A model generated the notes under the pieces. It had not been told where the DNA came from. It worked only from the letters and a program-made list of their open reading frames with translations, and searched no databases. 64,000 nucleotides of DNA from NCBI GenBank assembly GCA_016787445.1, contig JAEUTQ010000028.1, positions 32,243 through 96,242 on the forward strand, given 5' to 3'. The stretch is from Bacteroidia bacterium. GTDB taxonomy: Bacteria > Bacteroidota > Bacteroidia > B-17B0 > Aurantibacillaceae. This document shows positions 26,538 to 34,088 of this stretch, piece after piece. Position numbers and translations under genes: made by a program. How positions within the stretch are numbered: position 1 is the first letter of the stretch; each line of letters begins with the position of its first letter.

Positions 26538-27661
26538 TTTCATTTATAAATGGGCTATATTATGATTTAGATTGCCGGGTAACTCGGATGATAGATGCAT
26601 TAAATTCAAAAACGCATCATCCGGATATTCAAAAAAGTTTTGTTCCAAAAACTTTAGAATATCTTGACACACTCAAAAGTCATTTGAATATAATTCTTCA
26701 GTCAGGTGATTTAGATATTGACATACTTGCCAATAATAATTTATACCAGTTTAATGAGTTGAATGAAGCTTTTCAGACAATTGAATTATACAGATACGAA
26801 GTAATTGAAAATTATGATGGTCCTGAAATATATTTCAGTAAAAAGATTGCCCGGATTTATAATGAAATCAGAAATCTTTCCATTCCTCCAATCATTACAA
26901 CAATAAGTAATTCTGAAAATTATTATTGGGCACACCCGGTTTTTGAAATAATCGCAGTTCCTTACGGTGAAGAAAACAACTTATTGAATTTGCCTGATTT
27001 GTTTCATGAAATAGGTCACTTGATTTGTAAACAATATCCGAACATTGTTGATAGTAAATTCGTTCCTTCGCTTGATAAATATTTTAAAGATGAAATAGAT
27101 AGATCATACGATGAAAAGACGCATGAACATTATGTTCCATTCTATACTGAAAAATTAAGTAAATGGAAGGATTATTGGATTGAAGAATTTACGTGTGATC
27201 TTATCGCTACTTTTCTTTGTGGTCCGGCATTTGCTAACGCAAACATGAAGATGTCTGCCTTAAGTAATGGCAGCAGTGCAATTTATGCAGACTCTCCAAG
27301 TCACCCATCTGACGAAGCAAGAATGCGGGCTGTTTTTTTGATGTTAGATAAGTTAGGTTTCAATAATGAATGCGCGAAAATTAAAGCCGACTGGGAATTA
27401 TTCTTACACCATACAAATAATCCTAAACATCCCGATTATAAATTTATTTTTCCGAACGATCTTCTTGCTGAGTTAACAGAAATAGTTTATGATTACTGTG
27501 TTGGAATTGATCTAGCATCATATAATGAGCAACTTAAAAATCATAAAGAACCAATTTCTAAGCATATTAATGATGCATGGAATTTGTTGCACTCTAAGCC
27601 GAAAGAATTTGAAGATTGGCAAAAGAAAATAATAGATCAGATTTCAAAGGAAATATCATAA
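26534..27661 (+). CDS. HEXXH zinc metalloprotease of the Argonaute cluster
   Basis: 375 aa. HEIGH at residues 158-162 supplies two zinc His and the catalytic Glu. About 55 residues later EEFTCDLIATFL (Glu217/Glu218, Asp222) fits the third ligand of a gluzincin. SHPSDEARMRAV near residue 257 is another signature of such cytosolic proteases. No signal peptide, so it acts in the cytoplasm. A protease beside an Argonaute suggests an effector or a regulator that cuts the sigma factor or helper; this is inference. Confidence 0.8.
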   Translation: MISFINGLYYDLDCRVTRMIDALNSKTHHPDIQKSFVPKTLEYLDTLKSHLNIILQSGDLDIDILANNNLYQFNELNEAFQTIELYRYEVIENYDGPEIYFSKKIARIYNEIRNLSIPPIITTISNSENYYWAHPVFEIIAVPYGEENNLLNLPDLFHEIGHLICKQYPNIVDSKFVPSLDKYFKDEIDRSYDEKTHEHYVPFYTEKLSKWKDYWIEEFTCDLIATFLCGPAFANANMKMSALSNGSSAIYADSPSHPSDEARMRAVFLMLDKLGFNNECAKIKADWELFLHHTNNPKHPDYKFIFPNDLLAELTEIVYDYCVGIDLASYNEQLKNHKEPISKHINDAWNLLHSKPKEFEDWQKKIIDQISKEIS

Positions 27662-28419
27662 TCCTGCACACAAGTCCCCCCACAGGTTATAAGGTGTTCG
27701 TCATCGGGCGTCAGCAAAAAATCACGCCAAGCCATTGCCACATTTGTTTTAGAGTATGTATTTGTTTTAAAGGCATAAACAAAAGTGGCAATGCCCTTCG
27801 GGTTGCTATCGCAAGCTTGTCATGCTTTTTGCGTTCCTCCCTCTTCCTCACGGCAGCCTCCTTTGTCCTGCCAAGCCACTTCATTCATTGCATTGCGGTT
27901 GCCCGGTCATTCGCAAAATAAATTTTAAATAGCGGTGCTCATTCCCCGGGCAATCCTCATTCCATTCATTTCAGTCGCTTGTCAGTCCACCGGCTGCCCA
28001 TAATTTGGCTCGCCTGCTGGTCGCCTCGGGCTGCGCCACACCCGAAAAAATGCAAACCTCTTGTCGGCAGATAATTTATCTATTTGTTTGCATTTTTCGG
28101 GTGTGGCTTGTGTTGTCTATCGTGTGGCATAAACTAAGGTCGCTTCGCGGACTTTGTTTATTTTGCCACACTTGCAACATAGGTCGCCCCCGCTTTCGTA
28201 CCTCAAGCTCCCGGTCTCCCACCCTCGGCTCCACTCGCAGGACGGCTCGCTAAAGCTGCACAAGTGTCCGCAATCCGTTCATTTCGCTACGTTGCACTTC
28301 GCTCCATTCTCTCATTGCAGCCACTTCTCCCACCGCTTGCCGCAGGCGCTATAACCTCCGACACACAATACGGAAATGAGCTACGTAAAAATTTAGTAAA
28401 TTCGATTAGATAAAATATC
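27662..28419. repeat. Hairpin-rich non-coding region
   Basis: 758 bp without a convincing gene, more GC-rich than its surroundings. It holds three stacked inverted repeats: 27731-27749 with 27777-27795 (17 of 19 pairs), 28035-28057 with 28086-28107 (22 bp with one bulge), and 28122-28134 with 28156-28171. The region is bounded by an 8-bp inverted pair AGGTTATA (27684-27691) and TATAACCT (28350-28357). It may encode a structured RNA or be a decayed cassette. I could not match it to a known RNA family. Confidence 0.5.
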
Positions 28420-29331
28420 ATGACATTAATTAGTCGATTAGTCTTCTTTACCGAAAAGAAGACGCAAAACAAATCGTCTTGCAGTATTAAAACGAATGAA
28501 ATTTCAATCGTTATACCAGTAAAAGACAATCAGAAAGGTATTAACAAATACCTCGATTCATTATTTCAAGTTCTCTCAGCAGATGAACTTCCTAAAGAAA
28601 TAATTATCGTAGATAATAATTCTCGCAACGAAATTACTCTATCTAAAAAGTATATTTCATCAGGAAAGGTAAAATTGATTCAATGCAAAAATCTTGGTCC
28701 TGCAGCTGCAAGAAATCATGGTGCCTCAATTGCCTCAGGTGAATGGCTTTTGTTCAACGATAGCGATTGCGTTCCTTCAAGAAAAATTCTCTCAGGTTTT
28801 TTAAAAGCCGATAATGGTTCAGTAGCCTATGCGGGTAACATAAAATCACTTGGTAAAGACAAACTTTCAAAATATTATGAAAGTCAGGAAATATTAATTC
28901 CATTAAAAACATATAATGAATCGGGTGATTTTGTTCCTCAATATTTAATTACAGCGAATACTTTAATTTGGAAAGAAGCATTTGATGAAGCAGGTGGTTT
29001 TAACGAATCAATTTCAATTGCAGGAGGTGAAGATGTTGATCTTGGATTAAGACTTTCACAAATCGGCAAACTATCATACGCATTCGACAGTATTGCTTAT
29101 CATGATTTCAATGATGGTATCGTTGGATTTTACAAACGATTTAAAAGGTATGGGTATGGCAATCGTTTAATTGAGGAATTATGGAAAACCAATATGAAAC
29201 CTGAGAAGTTTTATCCAAATGAAAAAAGCTTTTTTAATAATGTAGTAGCAACACTTCAATTCTATTTTCTATTATTCGGTTACAAAAAAGCAGATAAAGA
29301 TCTTCGTAGAAATTCAGTTAACCATAAATAA
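28420..29331 (+). CDS. Family 2 glycosyltransferase
   Basis: 303 aa. GT-A fold: EISIVIPVKDNQKGINKYL at the start, IIIVDNNSRNE, the nucleotide-sugar NDSDC (DXD) motif at about residue 115, and GGEDVDLGLRL (about 200) as the acceptor-side ED motif. The C-terminus has a short hydrophobic helix (ATLQFYFLLFGY) that may touch the membrane. It stands alone between two hairpin-rich gaps in the element. Surface-polysaccharide modification by the element is possible; the sugar is unknown. Confidence 0.85.
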   Translation: MTLISRLVFFTEKKTQNKSSCSIKTNEISIVIPVKDNQKGINKYLDSLFQVLSADELPKEIIIVDNNSRNEITLSKKYISSGKVKLIQCKNLGPAAARNHGASIASGEWLLFNDSDCVPSRKILSGFLKADNGSVAYAGNIKSLGKDKLSKYYESQEILIPLKTYNESGDFVPQYLITANTLIWKEAFDEAGGFNESISIAGGEDVDLGLRLSQIGKLSYAFDSIAYHDFNDGIVGFYKRFKRYGYGNRLIEELWKTNMKPEKFYPNEKSFFNNVVATLQFYFLLFGYKKADKDLRRNSVNHK

Positions 29332-29368
29332 AAAAAGTCAGCAAATGTAAGTCGGTGTGCCAATGTCC

Positions 29369-29444
29369 GCAAGGTCAAGCCCTCCGGGTTTTGCAAAAAA
29401 AATCTCCACCCTGCGGGTAGTATTTTTTTAGTCAAAAACCTTGC
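29369..29444. repeat. Nested hairpins after the glycosyltransferase gene
   Basis: GCAAGGT (29369-29375) pairs with ACCTTGC (29438-29444) around an inner hairpin in which A8 (29395-29402) pairs with T7 (29423-29429) and ACCC with GGGT. The inner part could act as a terminator in both directions. It lies in the 241-bp gap 29332-29572. Confidence 0.5.
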
Positions 29445-29572
29445 AAACCTTGTCCCACCTCCTTGAGCGATGGCTTTCTTTTTTATTTTTTTCGGTTTTT
29501 GTTTTTTGTTTTAAAAATTATTGGGGGTTGGGGCGTAGCGCAGCGCAGCATAAATTTTTTAATGCTGAAGCT

Positions 29573-29995
29573 ATGCTTAAACACAAAATTAAAACACACA
29601 AGCTCGGTTATCAATATAACCAACCGCATTTTTTCATTTTGAATAAAGGAAGAAACGCAGGTAAACCATGTACAGAATGTTATACTAATTCATTCGTATT
29701 TCTTGCGGATGATGAGGAAGAAAGATGGCATTTTTATTACCTATGTCAAGCCTTATGGCAGGGCAAGTTTTTCCATTCGCTGTTAATCGGCTCCGTAATT
29801 GAGTTTATACGCATTGATGAGTTTGCAATGGCGCTACATCATGCAAACATCACAATCTCTCAAAATAAGGCAGATTATAGCGAATTTATAGGGTATTTTA
29901 AGCAGTTGGATGAACATCAGGCTAACCTCAACAAACAAATTAAATTAATTCATCAGGTGAGGCAAAGTATGGTTTACAAAATGCTCCAAAAATAA
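29573..29995 (+). CDS. Conserved small protein of Bacteroidota mobile elements
   Basis: 140 aa from ATG 29573. An in-frame extension back to 29441 crosses a GC-rich hairpin and repetitive sequence and is not favoured. The protein begins KIKTHKLGYQYNQPHFFILNKGRNAGKP and ends in a helical tail. Similar short proteins, as I recall, are common in Bacteroidota integrative elements and have no known role. It has no motif I can assign. Confidence 0.6.
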   Translation: MLKHKIKTHKLGYQYNQPHFFILNKGRNAGKPCTECYTNSFVFLADDEEERWHFYYLCQALWQGKFFHSLLIGSVIEFIRIDEFAMALHHANITISQNKADYSEFIGYFKQLDEHQANLNKQIKLIHQVRQSMVYKMLQK

Positions 29996-30020
29996 AAGGG
30001 CCGCCCTTCCGGACGACCCT
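29987..30020 (-). terminator. Terminator for the minus-strand small-gene block
   Basis: AGGGTCGTCC and GGGCGGCCCT (minus strand, 30020 to 29997) pair over 10 bp around a GGAA loop, and a T-rich tract follows to 29987. It closes the 31734-30042 block. Confidence 0.75.
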
Positions 30021-30041
30021 CCTTCATGTTCTTTGAAAAAC

Positions 30042-30230
30042 TTACTTACGCAATTTTTTTGCAAGCCATTTCAACGATACAGACACGCAGAAACTAACCA
30101 CGGCACCGATAGCCGCAAGGACAACAGTTTTTAAAATGTCTGACGAACCAACGTTCGCCAATACGGTTAAGCCCGTTCCGGAAACTGTGCCCAGGATTGT
30201 TCCACTTTCTATATGATGATTGGTTGCCAT
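30042..30230 (-). CDS. Small membrane protein (62 aa)
   Basis: From ATG 30230, whose first base overlaps the stop codon of the previous gene, so it is coupled. A hydrophobic stretch at about residues 33-54 (LKTVVLAAIGAVVSFCVSVSLKW) is followed by a basic end (LAKKLRK), which suggests one transmembrane helix. It could be holin-like or a small virion or membrane protein of the element. Confidence 0.6.
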   Translation of the reverse strand: MATNHHIESGTILGTVSGTGLTVLANVGSSDILKTVVLAAIGAVVSFCVSVSLKWLAKKLRK

Positions 30231-30694
30231 TACTTGATAAGTGTTTCTTTCGAATTGTAATAAGCATCGGTTACATTGCAACCGCCTTCGCAGTTACCTT
30301 CAACCTTTAACTTAAAATACTCTTCGAGTTTTTTATCGAGACTACGACCTGCATCAGCTTTGGTAAGCTTGGCACCGGCAGAAAGCGCATCAATCAACTC
30401 ACCGTTTTCAGGATTCAGTTTTTGTGTTTTCACATCTACCTCAATGGTAGACGACTTTTTTCCTTCACCGGTAGTAGTTGAATTCACACCGATTTCCAAT
30501 TTACCACAACCGCATCCGTCCTGATGAAAAGTCAATGACTCCTCATCCGTATAACCAACGCGTCCCGCGTCAGCTTTCGACAGTTTAGCACTTGCAGCAA
30601 TGGCATCGATTAATTCGCCTTTGCTGTTATAGTTCTTAGTTTTGATCTCGATTAAAACTTTCGAACTCATTTCATTGTTTTCACACTCTTGCAT
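30230..30694 (-). CDS. Protein with two HU-like motifs and a cysteine-rich insert
   Basis: 154 aa (or 146 from ATG 30670). Two segments match the first helices of HU/IHF: GELIDAIAASAKLSKADAGR (about residue 26) and GELIDALSAGAKLTKADAGR (about residue 92). The canonical DNA-binding beta arms are not evident. A CGCGK insert lies between them and GNCEGGC after. The start overlaps nothing and the stop is coupled to the next gene. It may bind DNA or be structural; the motif match is from memory of HU family patterns. Confidence 0.55.
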   Translation of the reverse strand: MQECENNEMSSKVLIEIKTKNYNSKGELIDAIAASAKLSKADAGRVGYTDEESLTFHQDGCGCGKLEIGVNSTTTGEGKKSSTIEVDVKTQKLNPENGELIDALSAGAKLTKADAGRSLDKKLEEYFKLKVEGNCEGGCNVTDAYYNSKETLIK

Positions 30695-30714
30695 GGTTAC
30701 AAAAATTTTAATGA

Positions 30715-30972
30715 TTAATACTCTTTTTTTTTCGGCTCGCAGTCTTCTACTGCTGCCTGACTAACTGCAGTCGCTACCGCTCCTGCAGTGATCAGATAAC
30801 CACCGGCTGTTACAAGCGCAGCAGGTAAGGCGACTGGTGCTGCCACCAGAACGCCACCTGCTGCGGCAAGAATTAAACCGACAGTCCGCAGTTTTTTGAA
30901 AAACTTTGGAGTTGGACCTGACAATCTTTCCAAGATGTTCATGTCGTTCGGATTTTTTTGTGCTTTGTTCAT
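30715..30972 (-). CDS. Small membrane protein, PTPKFFKKLR type
   Basis: 85 aa. The N-terminal 30 residues are polar with PTPKFFKKLR, followed by two hydrophobic stretches (TVGLILAAAGGVLVAAPVALP and VTAGGYLITAGAVATAVSQ), predicted as two transmembrane helices. I recall similar proteins in other Bacteroidota elements next to the DUF6266-like gene. No function can be given. Confidence 0.55.
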   Translation of the reverse strand: MNKAQKNPNDMNILERLSGPTPKFFKKLRTVGLILAAAGGVLVAAPVALPAALVTAGGYLITAGAVATAVSQAAVEDCEPKKKEY

Positions 30973-30984
30973 ACTGTTTCCTCC

Positions 30985-31734
30985 TTACGCTACTTCAACA
31001 ACAGTTAATGAATTATGAGCGCCATCCTTCAATGAATACTGAACAGCATTCACTTCCTGGAAGAACTCAATTTGTAACAGATAAACATCAGTTCCTGCAC
31101 CTGCTGGTACACCTGCCGGTGTAAGAACAACGTTTGAAGAAACTGCATCGATAGGAAGATTCACAGCGTTGGACGCTTGCAAATCATACAATCCTGTAGC
31201 GAAATCCAATTTCAACCATGCACCTTTAAAAGTTACGTGAGTAGCTCCCGCAGGGAAGTTGAGATGATTTACCGGCTCAAGACCGTTGATAGTGATTACA
31301 CCTGTTCCGGTGTTCACGCTGTATGGTTTAAACAAGATGCTGCCAAGGATAGCTTTTTTGTTGAAGTTGAAATTCTTCAACAAAGCTTTTGCCGCTGGCA
31401 AAGCAATTGCTACACCAACATTACGTTCTCCACGAGCTGAAGTAGCATCGAGATTTTTTATGTCGGTCATTACTTTGGTTAAACGAGATACAACACGATT
31501 ATCGGAAGCAGTTTGAAGCATTGCGAACAATGCTGTGCGCAGGTTTTTACCTGCTACCGCAGACGAGCCAAATTCAGCACCGTTTTCCCTCGTACGAACG
31601 AAGGCAGGATCGTTGGCGATGCGTTCCGCATCTACGCCACCTTTCTCACGGGCCAAATGGCCATCTTGCGTTTTGTAAAAGGAAATATCTCCGATTTTTC
31701 CTTTCAACTTAATGATGCCCTTTTGACGTGCCAT
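30985..31734 (-). CDS. DUF6266-like protein of mobile elements
   Basis: 249 aa from ATG 31734; an upstream in-frame ATG at 31842 would add 36 low-complexity residues and is not preferred. The start MARQKGIIKLKGKIGDISFY with GGVDAERI and TRENGAEFG is the signature of a family that recurs in Bacteroidota integrative elements. The C-terminal half is beta-rich (THVTFKGAWLKLDFA, VYLLQIEFFQEV). Its role is unknown; an abundant structural protein is one possibility. It heads the four-gene block. Confidence 0.6.
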   Translation of the reverse strand: MARQKGIIKLKGKIGDISFYKTQDGHLAREKGGVDAERIANDPAFVRTRENGAEFGSSAVAGKNLRTALFAMLQTASDNRVVSRLTKVMTDIKNLDATSARGERNVGVAIALPAAKALLKNFNFNKKAILGSILFKPYSVNTGTGVITINGLEPVNHLNFPAGATHVTFKGAWLKLDFATGLYDLQASNAVNLPIDAVSSNVVLTPAGVPAGAGTDVYLLQIEFFQEVNAVQYSLKDGAHNSLTVVEVA

Positions 31735-32031
31735 TTTGTTTGTTTTTTTAAAGTGATTGTTTAAAAACTTATTCAGGCGCTGCAGTCGACTGAAAAAGGT
31801 CAGATGAATTTTCTTATCGCGAGTCGAATTTCCCTCTGACAATTACAAAAATACCTTGACTAAAATGGCTGAAAGAATTTGCGGTGCGATTGCACCCAAT
31901 TGGATGAAAAACGGTTTTCCCTATGAGAAAATGACCTTTTTGAGCCTATTTACCCTATGGATGAAGTATAGATAATGTATTTACTATGGCAGGTTAATGT
32001 ATTCAAAAGCAATGGAGTGAATATCCCTGAA

Positions 32032-32053
32032 TGTTTCCCACATGTTTCCCACA
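32032..32053. repeat. Tandem 11-bp repeats, candidate right integrase arm sites
   Basis: TGTTTCCCACA occurs twice directly abutting (32032-32042 and 32043-32053), 55 bp inside the right att core. The identical 11-mer is at 1274-1296 in the same orientation. Confidence 0.6.
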
Positions 32054-32070
32054 GTCCTTTTTAAAATGCG

Positions 32071-32096
32071 AAAACCCCAGTAAATACTGGGGTTTT
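32071..32096 (-). terminator. Terminator supplied by the element next to tRNA-Lys
   Basis: A perfect 12-bp stem (32071-32082 with 32085-32096; the 2-nt loop implies about 11 pairs). It lies 14 bp beyond the tRNA 3' end on the minus strand and would end the tRNA transcript after integration. Confidence 0.7.
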
Positions 32097-32107
32097 CAAC
32101 CGTTACC

Positions 32108-32123
32108 TGTGATCCCGCTGGGA
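32108..32123. repeat. attR: 16-bp direct repeat within tRNA-Lys
   Basis: TGTGATCCCGCTGGGA covers the 3' acceptor strand and part of the T arm of the intact tRNA-Lys and repeats 1143-1158. Confidence 0.9.
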
Positions 32124-32182
32124 TTCGAACCCAGGACCCTTACATTAAAAGTGTAATGCTCTACCGGCTGAGCTACGGAATC
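32110..32182 (-). tRNA. tRNA-Lys (anticodon TTT), element target
   Basis: 73 nt without CCA. The acceptor GATTCCG pairs with CGGGATC (one G-U); the anticodon loop contains TTT flanked by a 5-bp stem; a T arm with TTCGAAT is present. The 3' end has been rebuilt from the element's copy. Confidence 0.95.
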
Positions 32183-32373
32183 GAGATATCATTACTCTTT
32201 ATAAGTGCCTGCCTACCGAGGTAGACAATTTCGTGTGCGGAACAAATTATAAAGAACTTCTGTAACAGGGCTGCAAATATAAAAGGTTAAACCCTAGCCA
32301 CAAAATTTTTTTTAAGAAAAATTTACGCACAGTTTTTCCTATTATTAACGCTTTTCGATAAATTTAAACGATT

Positions 32374-32835
32374 ATGAGCTTATGCCCTGATATCAAGCTT
32401 CTCAGAGGCTTTTGTAACCTTAATTTCGGGCAATCCGTAACTGAGGCAACTGAGCTTTTTGGTCCGGCCGAGGAAGCCGAAACCCTTGATGATGACCTTC
32501 TCGGGGCCTCCTCTTATGTGATGCATTACTGGGATCATGGTTTTTCTTTATTCTTCGATAATCATAAAAATAAAACCTTTAATAGCGTGGAGGTGGATAA
32601 TCCTGAAACCACGTTATTTAACCATAAAATATTCACTCTAAACGAGAAGGAACTGATTGCCCTCATGAAATCAAACGGGTATTCATTAACCGATACCGAA
32701 AATCACGAATGGGGCGAAAAACGCATCTCATTCGACGATGCCAACCTCGATTGCTATTATCAAAATGGCAAATTAAGTTCAGTGAATTTTGGTGTTTCCG
32801 ATCTTGATAATAACCTGTATTTTTCTCCTAATTAG
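32374..32835 (+). CDS. Conserved hypothetical protein (153 aa)
   Basis: A soluble protein with an aspartate/glutamate-rich composition and no recognised motif. Alternating strands (NKTFNSVEVDNPETTLF, EKRISFDDANLDCYYQNGKLSSVNFG) suggest a small beta-sheet domain. It ends 36 bp before the kdnA-like gene, so it may share a promoter. Confidence 0.55.
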   Translation: MSLCPDIKLLRGFCNLNFGQSVTEATELFGPAEEAETLDDDLLGASSYVMHYWDHGFSLFFDNHKNKTFNSVEVDNPETTLFNHKIFTLNEKELIALMKSNGYSLTDTENHEWGEKRISFDDANLDCYYQNGKLSSVNFGVSDLDNNLYFSPN

Positions 32836-32871
32836 CCTCAAAACCCCCTATCTTTGTAAAAAATTAATACC

Positions 32872-34080
32872 ATGCCAGGAACAGAATTATTTGGCGCCGA
32901 AGAGCGTAAAGAAGTTAACGATGTATTGGAAACCGGAATCCTTTTCCGCTATAAACATGATGCGCAACGCAATAATCACTGGAAAGCGATAGATTTCGAA
33001 AATGAGGTAAAGAAAATTACCGGCGCAAAATATGCTCACGCAATGAGTTCAGGCTCCACAGCTATTGCTACGGCTTTAGCTGCTTCGGGTATTGGAACAG
33101 GCGATGAGGTTATTGTGCCTCCATTTACATTTATTGCTACTATTGAAGCGGTATTATTTGTTGGCGCTCTTCCGGTATTTGCGGAAGTAGATGAAACTCT
33201 TTGCTTAAGTGCTGAAGGTATAAAAAAGGCGATTACTCCTAAAACAAAAGGAGTTTGTTTAGTACATATGTGTGGCGGTATGGCCGATATGGATGCCATT
33301 ATGAAGGTGGTGAATGAACATAAATTAACTTTAGTAGAAGATGCCGGACAAGCGTTCGCCTCGTCTTATAAAGGAACTTACACAGGATTATTTGGTAAAG
33401 CAGGTTCTTACTCTTTCGATTTCTTCAAAATTGCAACAGCAGGTGAAGGTGGTGTTTTAGTAACGAATGATGAAGAAACCTATAAAAAAGCAGATGTTTA
33501 TAGCGATCACGGTCACGATCATATTGGCGCAATTCGTGGTATGGAAAATCATCCGTATCTAGGATTTAATTACCGAATCGGTGAATTAAATGCGGCAGTG
33601 GGAGCTGCACAAACACGTAAGGTTCCTAAAATCCGTGAGATTAATCGTAAGAATAAACAGTTTATGATTAATGAATTATCTAAAACACCGGGAATTGGTT
33701 TTGCGCGCCTTGCTGATCCGGACGGAGATTCTGCTACTTTCTTGAATTTATTATTACCTGATGTTGAAACAACGCAACGCACCATTGATGAAATGAAAGC
33801 TGCCGGTGTAGCCGGTTTCGATTATTGGTATAAAAACATGTATCATTTCATTAATCAATGGGATCATATTAAAAACATGAGCACGGTTTCTAAATTACCA
33901 ATTCAGATTTTGGGTGCACCTCAGGATTATAAAAACCTAGATTTACCAAAAACACAAAATGTAATTGGTCGTTTAATTTCTTTTGGTGTTCGTGTGTCGT
34001 GGACAGAAGAACAAATGAAGGATTTAGCGAAGAAAATATCGGAGTGCTTTGTAAAAGCAACAAAAACAGTTAACGCTTAA
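32872..34080 (+). CDS. kdnA: KdnA-like 8-amino-3,8-dideoxy-octulosonate aminotransferase
   Basis: 402 aa of the DegT/DnrJ/EryC1 PLP-dependent fold (SSGSTAIATALAASGIG; DEVIVPPFTF; VEDAGQAFAS; DFFKIATAGEGG with the Schiff-base Lys186). Together with the downstream Fe-ADH, the pair matches KdnA/KdnB, which convert Kdo to 8-amino-8-deoxy-Kdo for lipopolysaccharide. The assignment leans on this pairing. KdnA adds the amino group to the 8-oxo intermediate made by KdnB. Confidence 0.8.
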   Translation: MPGTELFGAEERKEVNDVLETGILFRYKHDAQRNNHWKAIDFENEVKKITGAKYAHAMSSGSTAIATALAASGIGTGDEVIVPPFTFIATIEAVLFVGALPVFAEVDETLCLSAEGIKKAITPKTKGVCLVHMCGGMADMDAIMKVVNEHKLTLVEDAGQAFASSYKGTYTGLFGKAGSYSFDFFKIATAGEGGVLVTNDEETYKKADVYSDHGHDHIGAIRGMENHPYLGFNYRIGELNAAVGAAQTRKVPKIREINRKNKQFMINELSKTPGIGFARLADPDGDSATFLNLLLPDVETTQRTIDEMKAAGVAGFDYWYKNMYHFINQWDHIKNMSTVSKLPIQILGAPQDYKNLDLPKTQNVIGRLISFGVRVSWTEEQMKDLAKKISECFVKATKTVNA

Positions 34081-34088
34081 TTAAACAT

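Larger units (their letters stand above)
31735..32107. other. Right-end region of the element
   Basis: 373 bp holding the likely promoter of the minus-strand block, the tandem 11-bp repeats at 32032-32053 and the terminator at 32071-32096. I see no gene here. Confidence 0.6.
1143..32123. mobile_element. Integrative element in tRNA-Lys carrying a defence island
   Basis: Bounded by the 16-bp direct repeat at 1143-1158 and 32108-32123, with a tyrosine integrase just inside the left end and paired 11-bp repeats near both ends. One repeat period is 30,965 bp. Genes inside include the integrase, an excisionase-like HTH protein, a RepA-like ATPase, type I restriction-modification, McrBC-like and Argonaute genes, a glycosyltransferase, and a block of small genes. 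I found no relaxase, type IV coupling protein, tra genes, terminase, portal, tail or capsid gene I could recognise, so it is best described as an integrative mobilisable element or phage-satellite-like island. How it moves between cells is unknown. Confidence 0.9.

Noticed and set aside
27616..28354. Several short ORFs in the hairpin-rich region
   Set aside because: They run through inverted repeats, overlap each other in different frames and have no gene-like composition.
27684..28357. An integron attC site or a retron msr/msd
   Set aside because: No integron integrase or reverse transcriptase gene is in the window, and the ends do not match the usual attC core words.
29441..29572. N-terminal extension of the gene at 29573
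   Set aside because: The extension codes for a Phe- and Leu-rich low-complexity stretch and lies on the hairpin edge; ATG 29573 gives the conserved start.
31735..31842. N-terminal extension of the DUF6266-like gene
   Set aside because: The extra 36 residues are unlike the family start MARQKGIIKLKG, which begins at ATG 31734.
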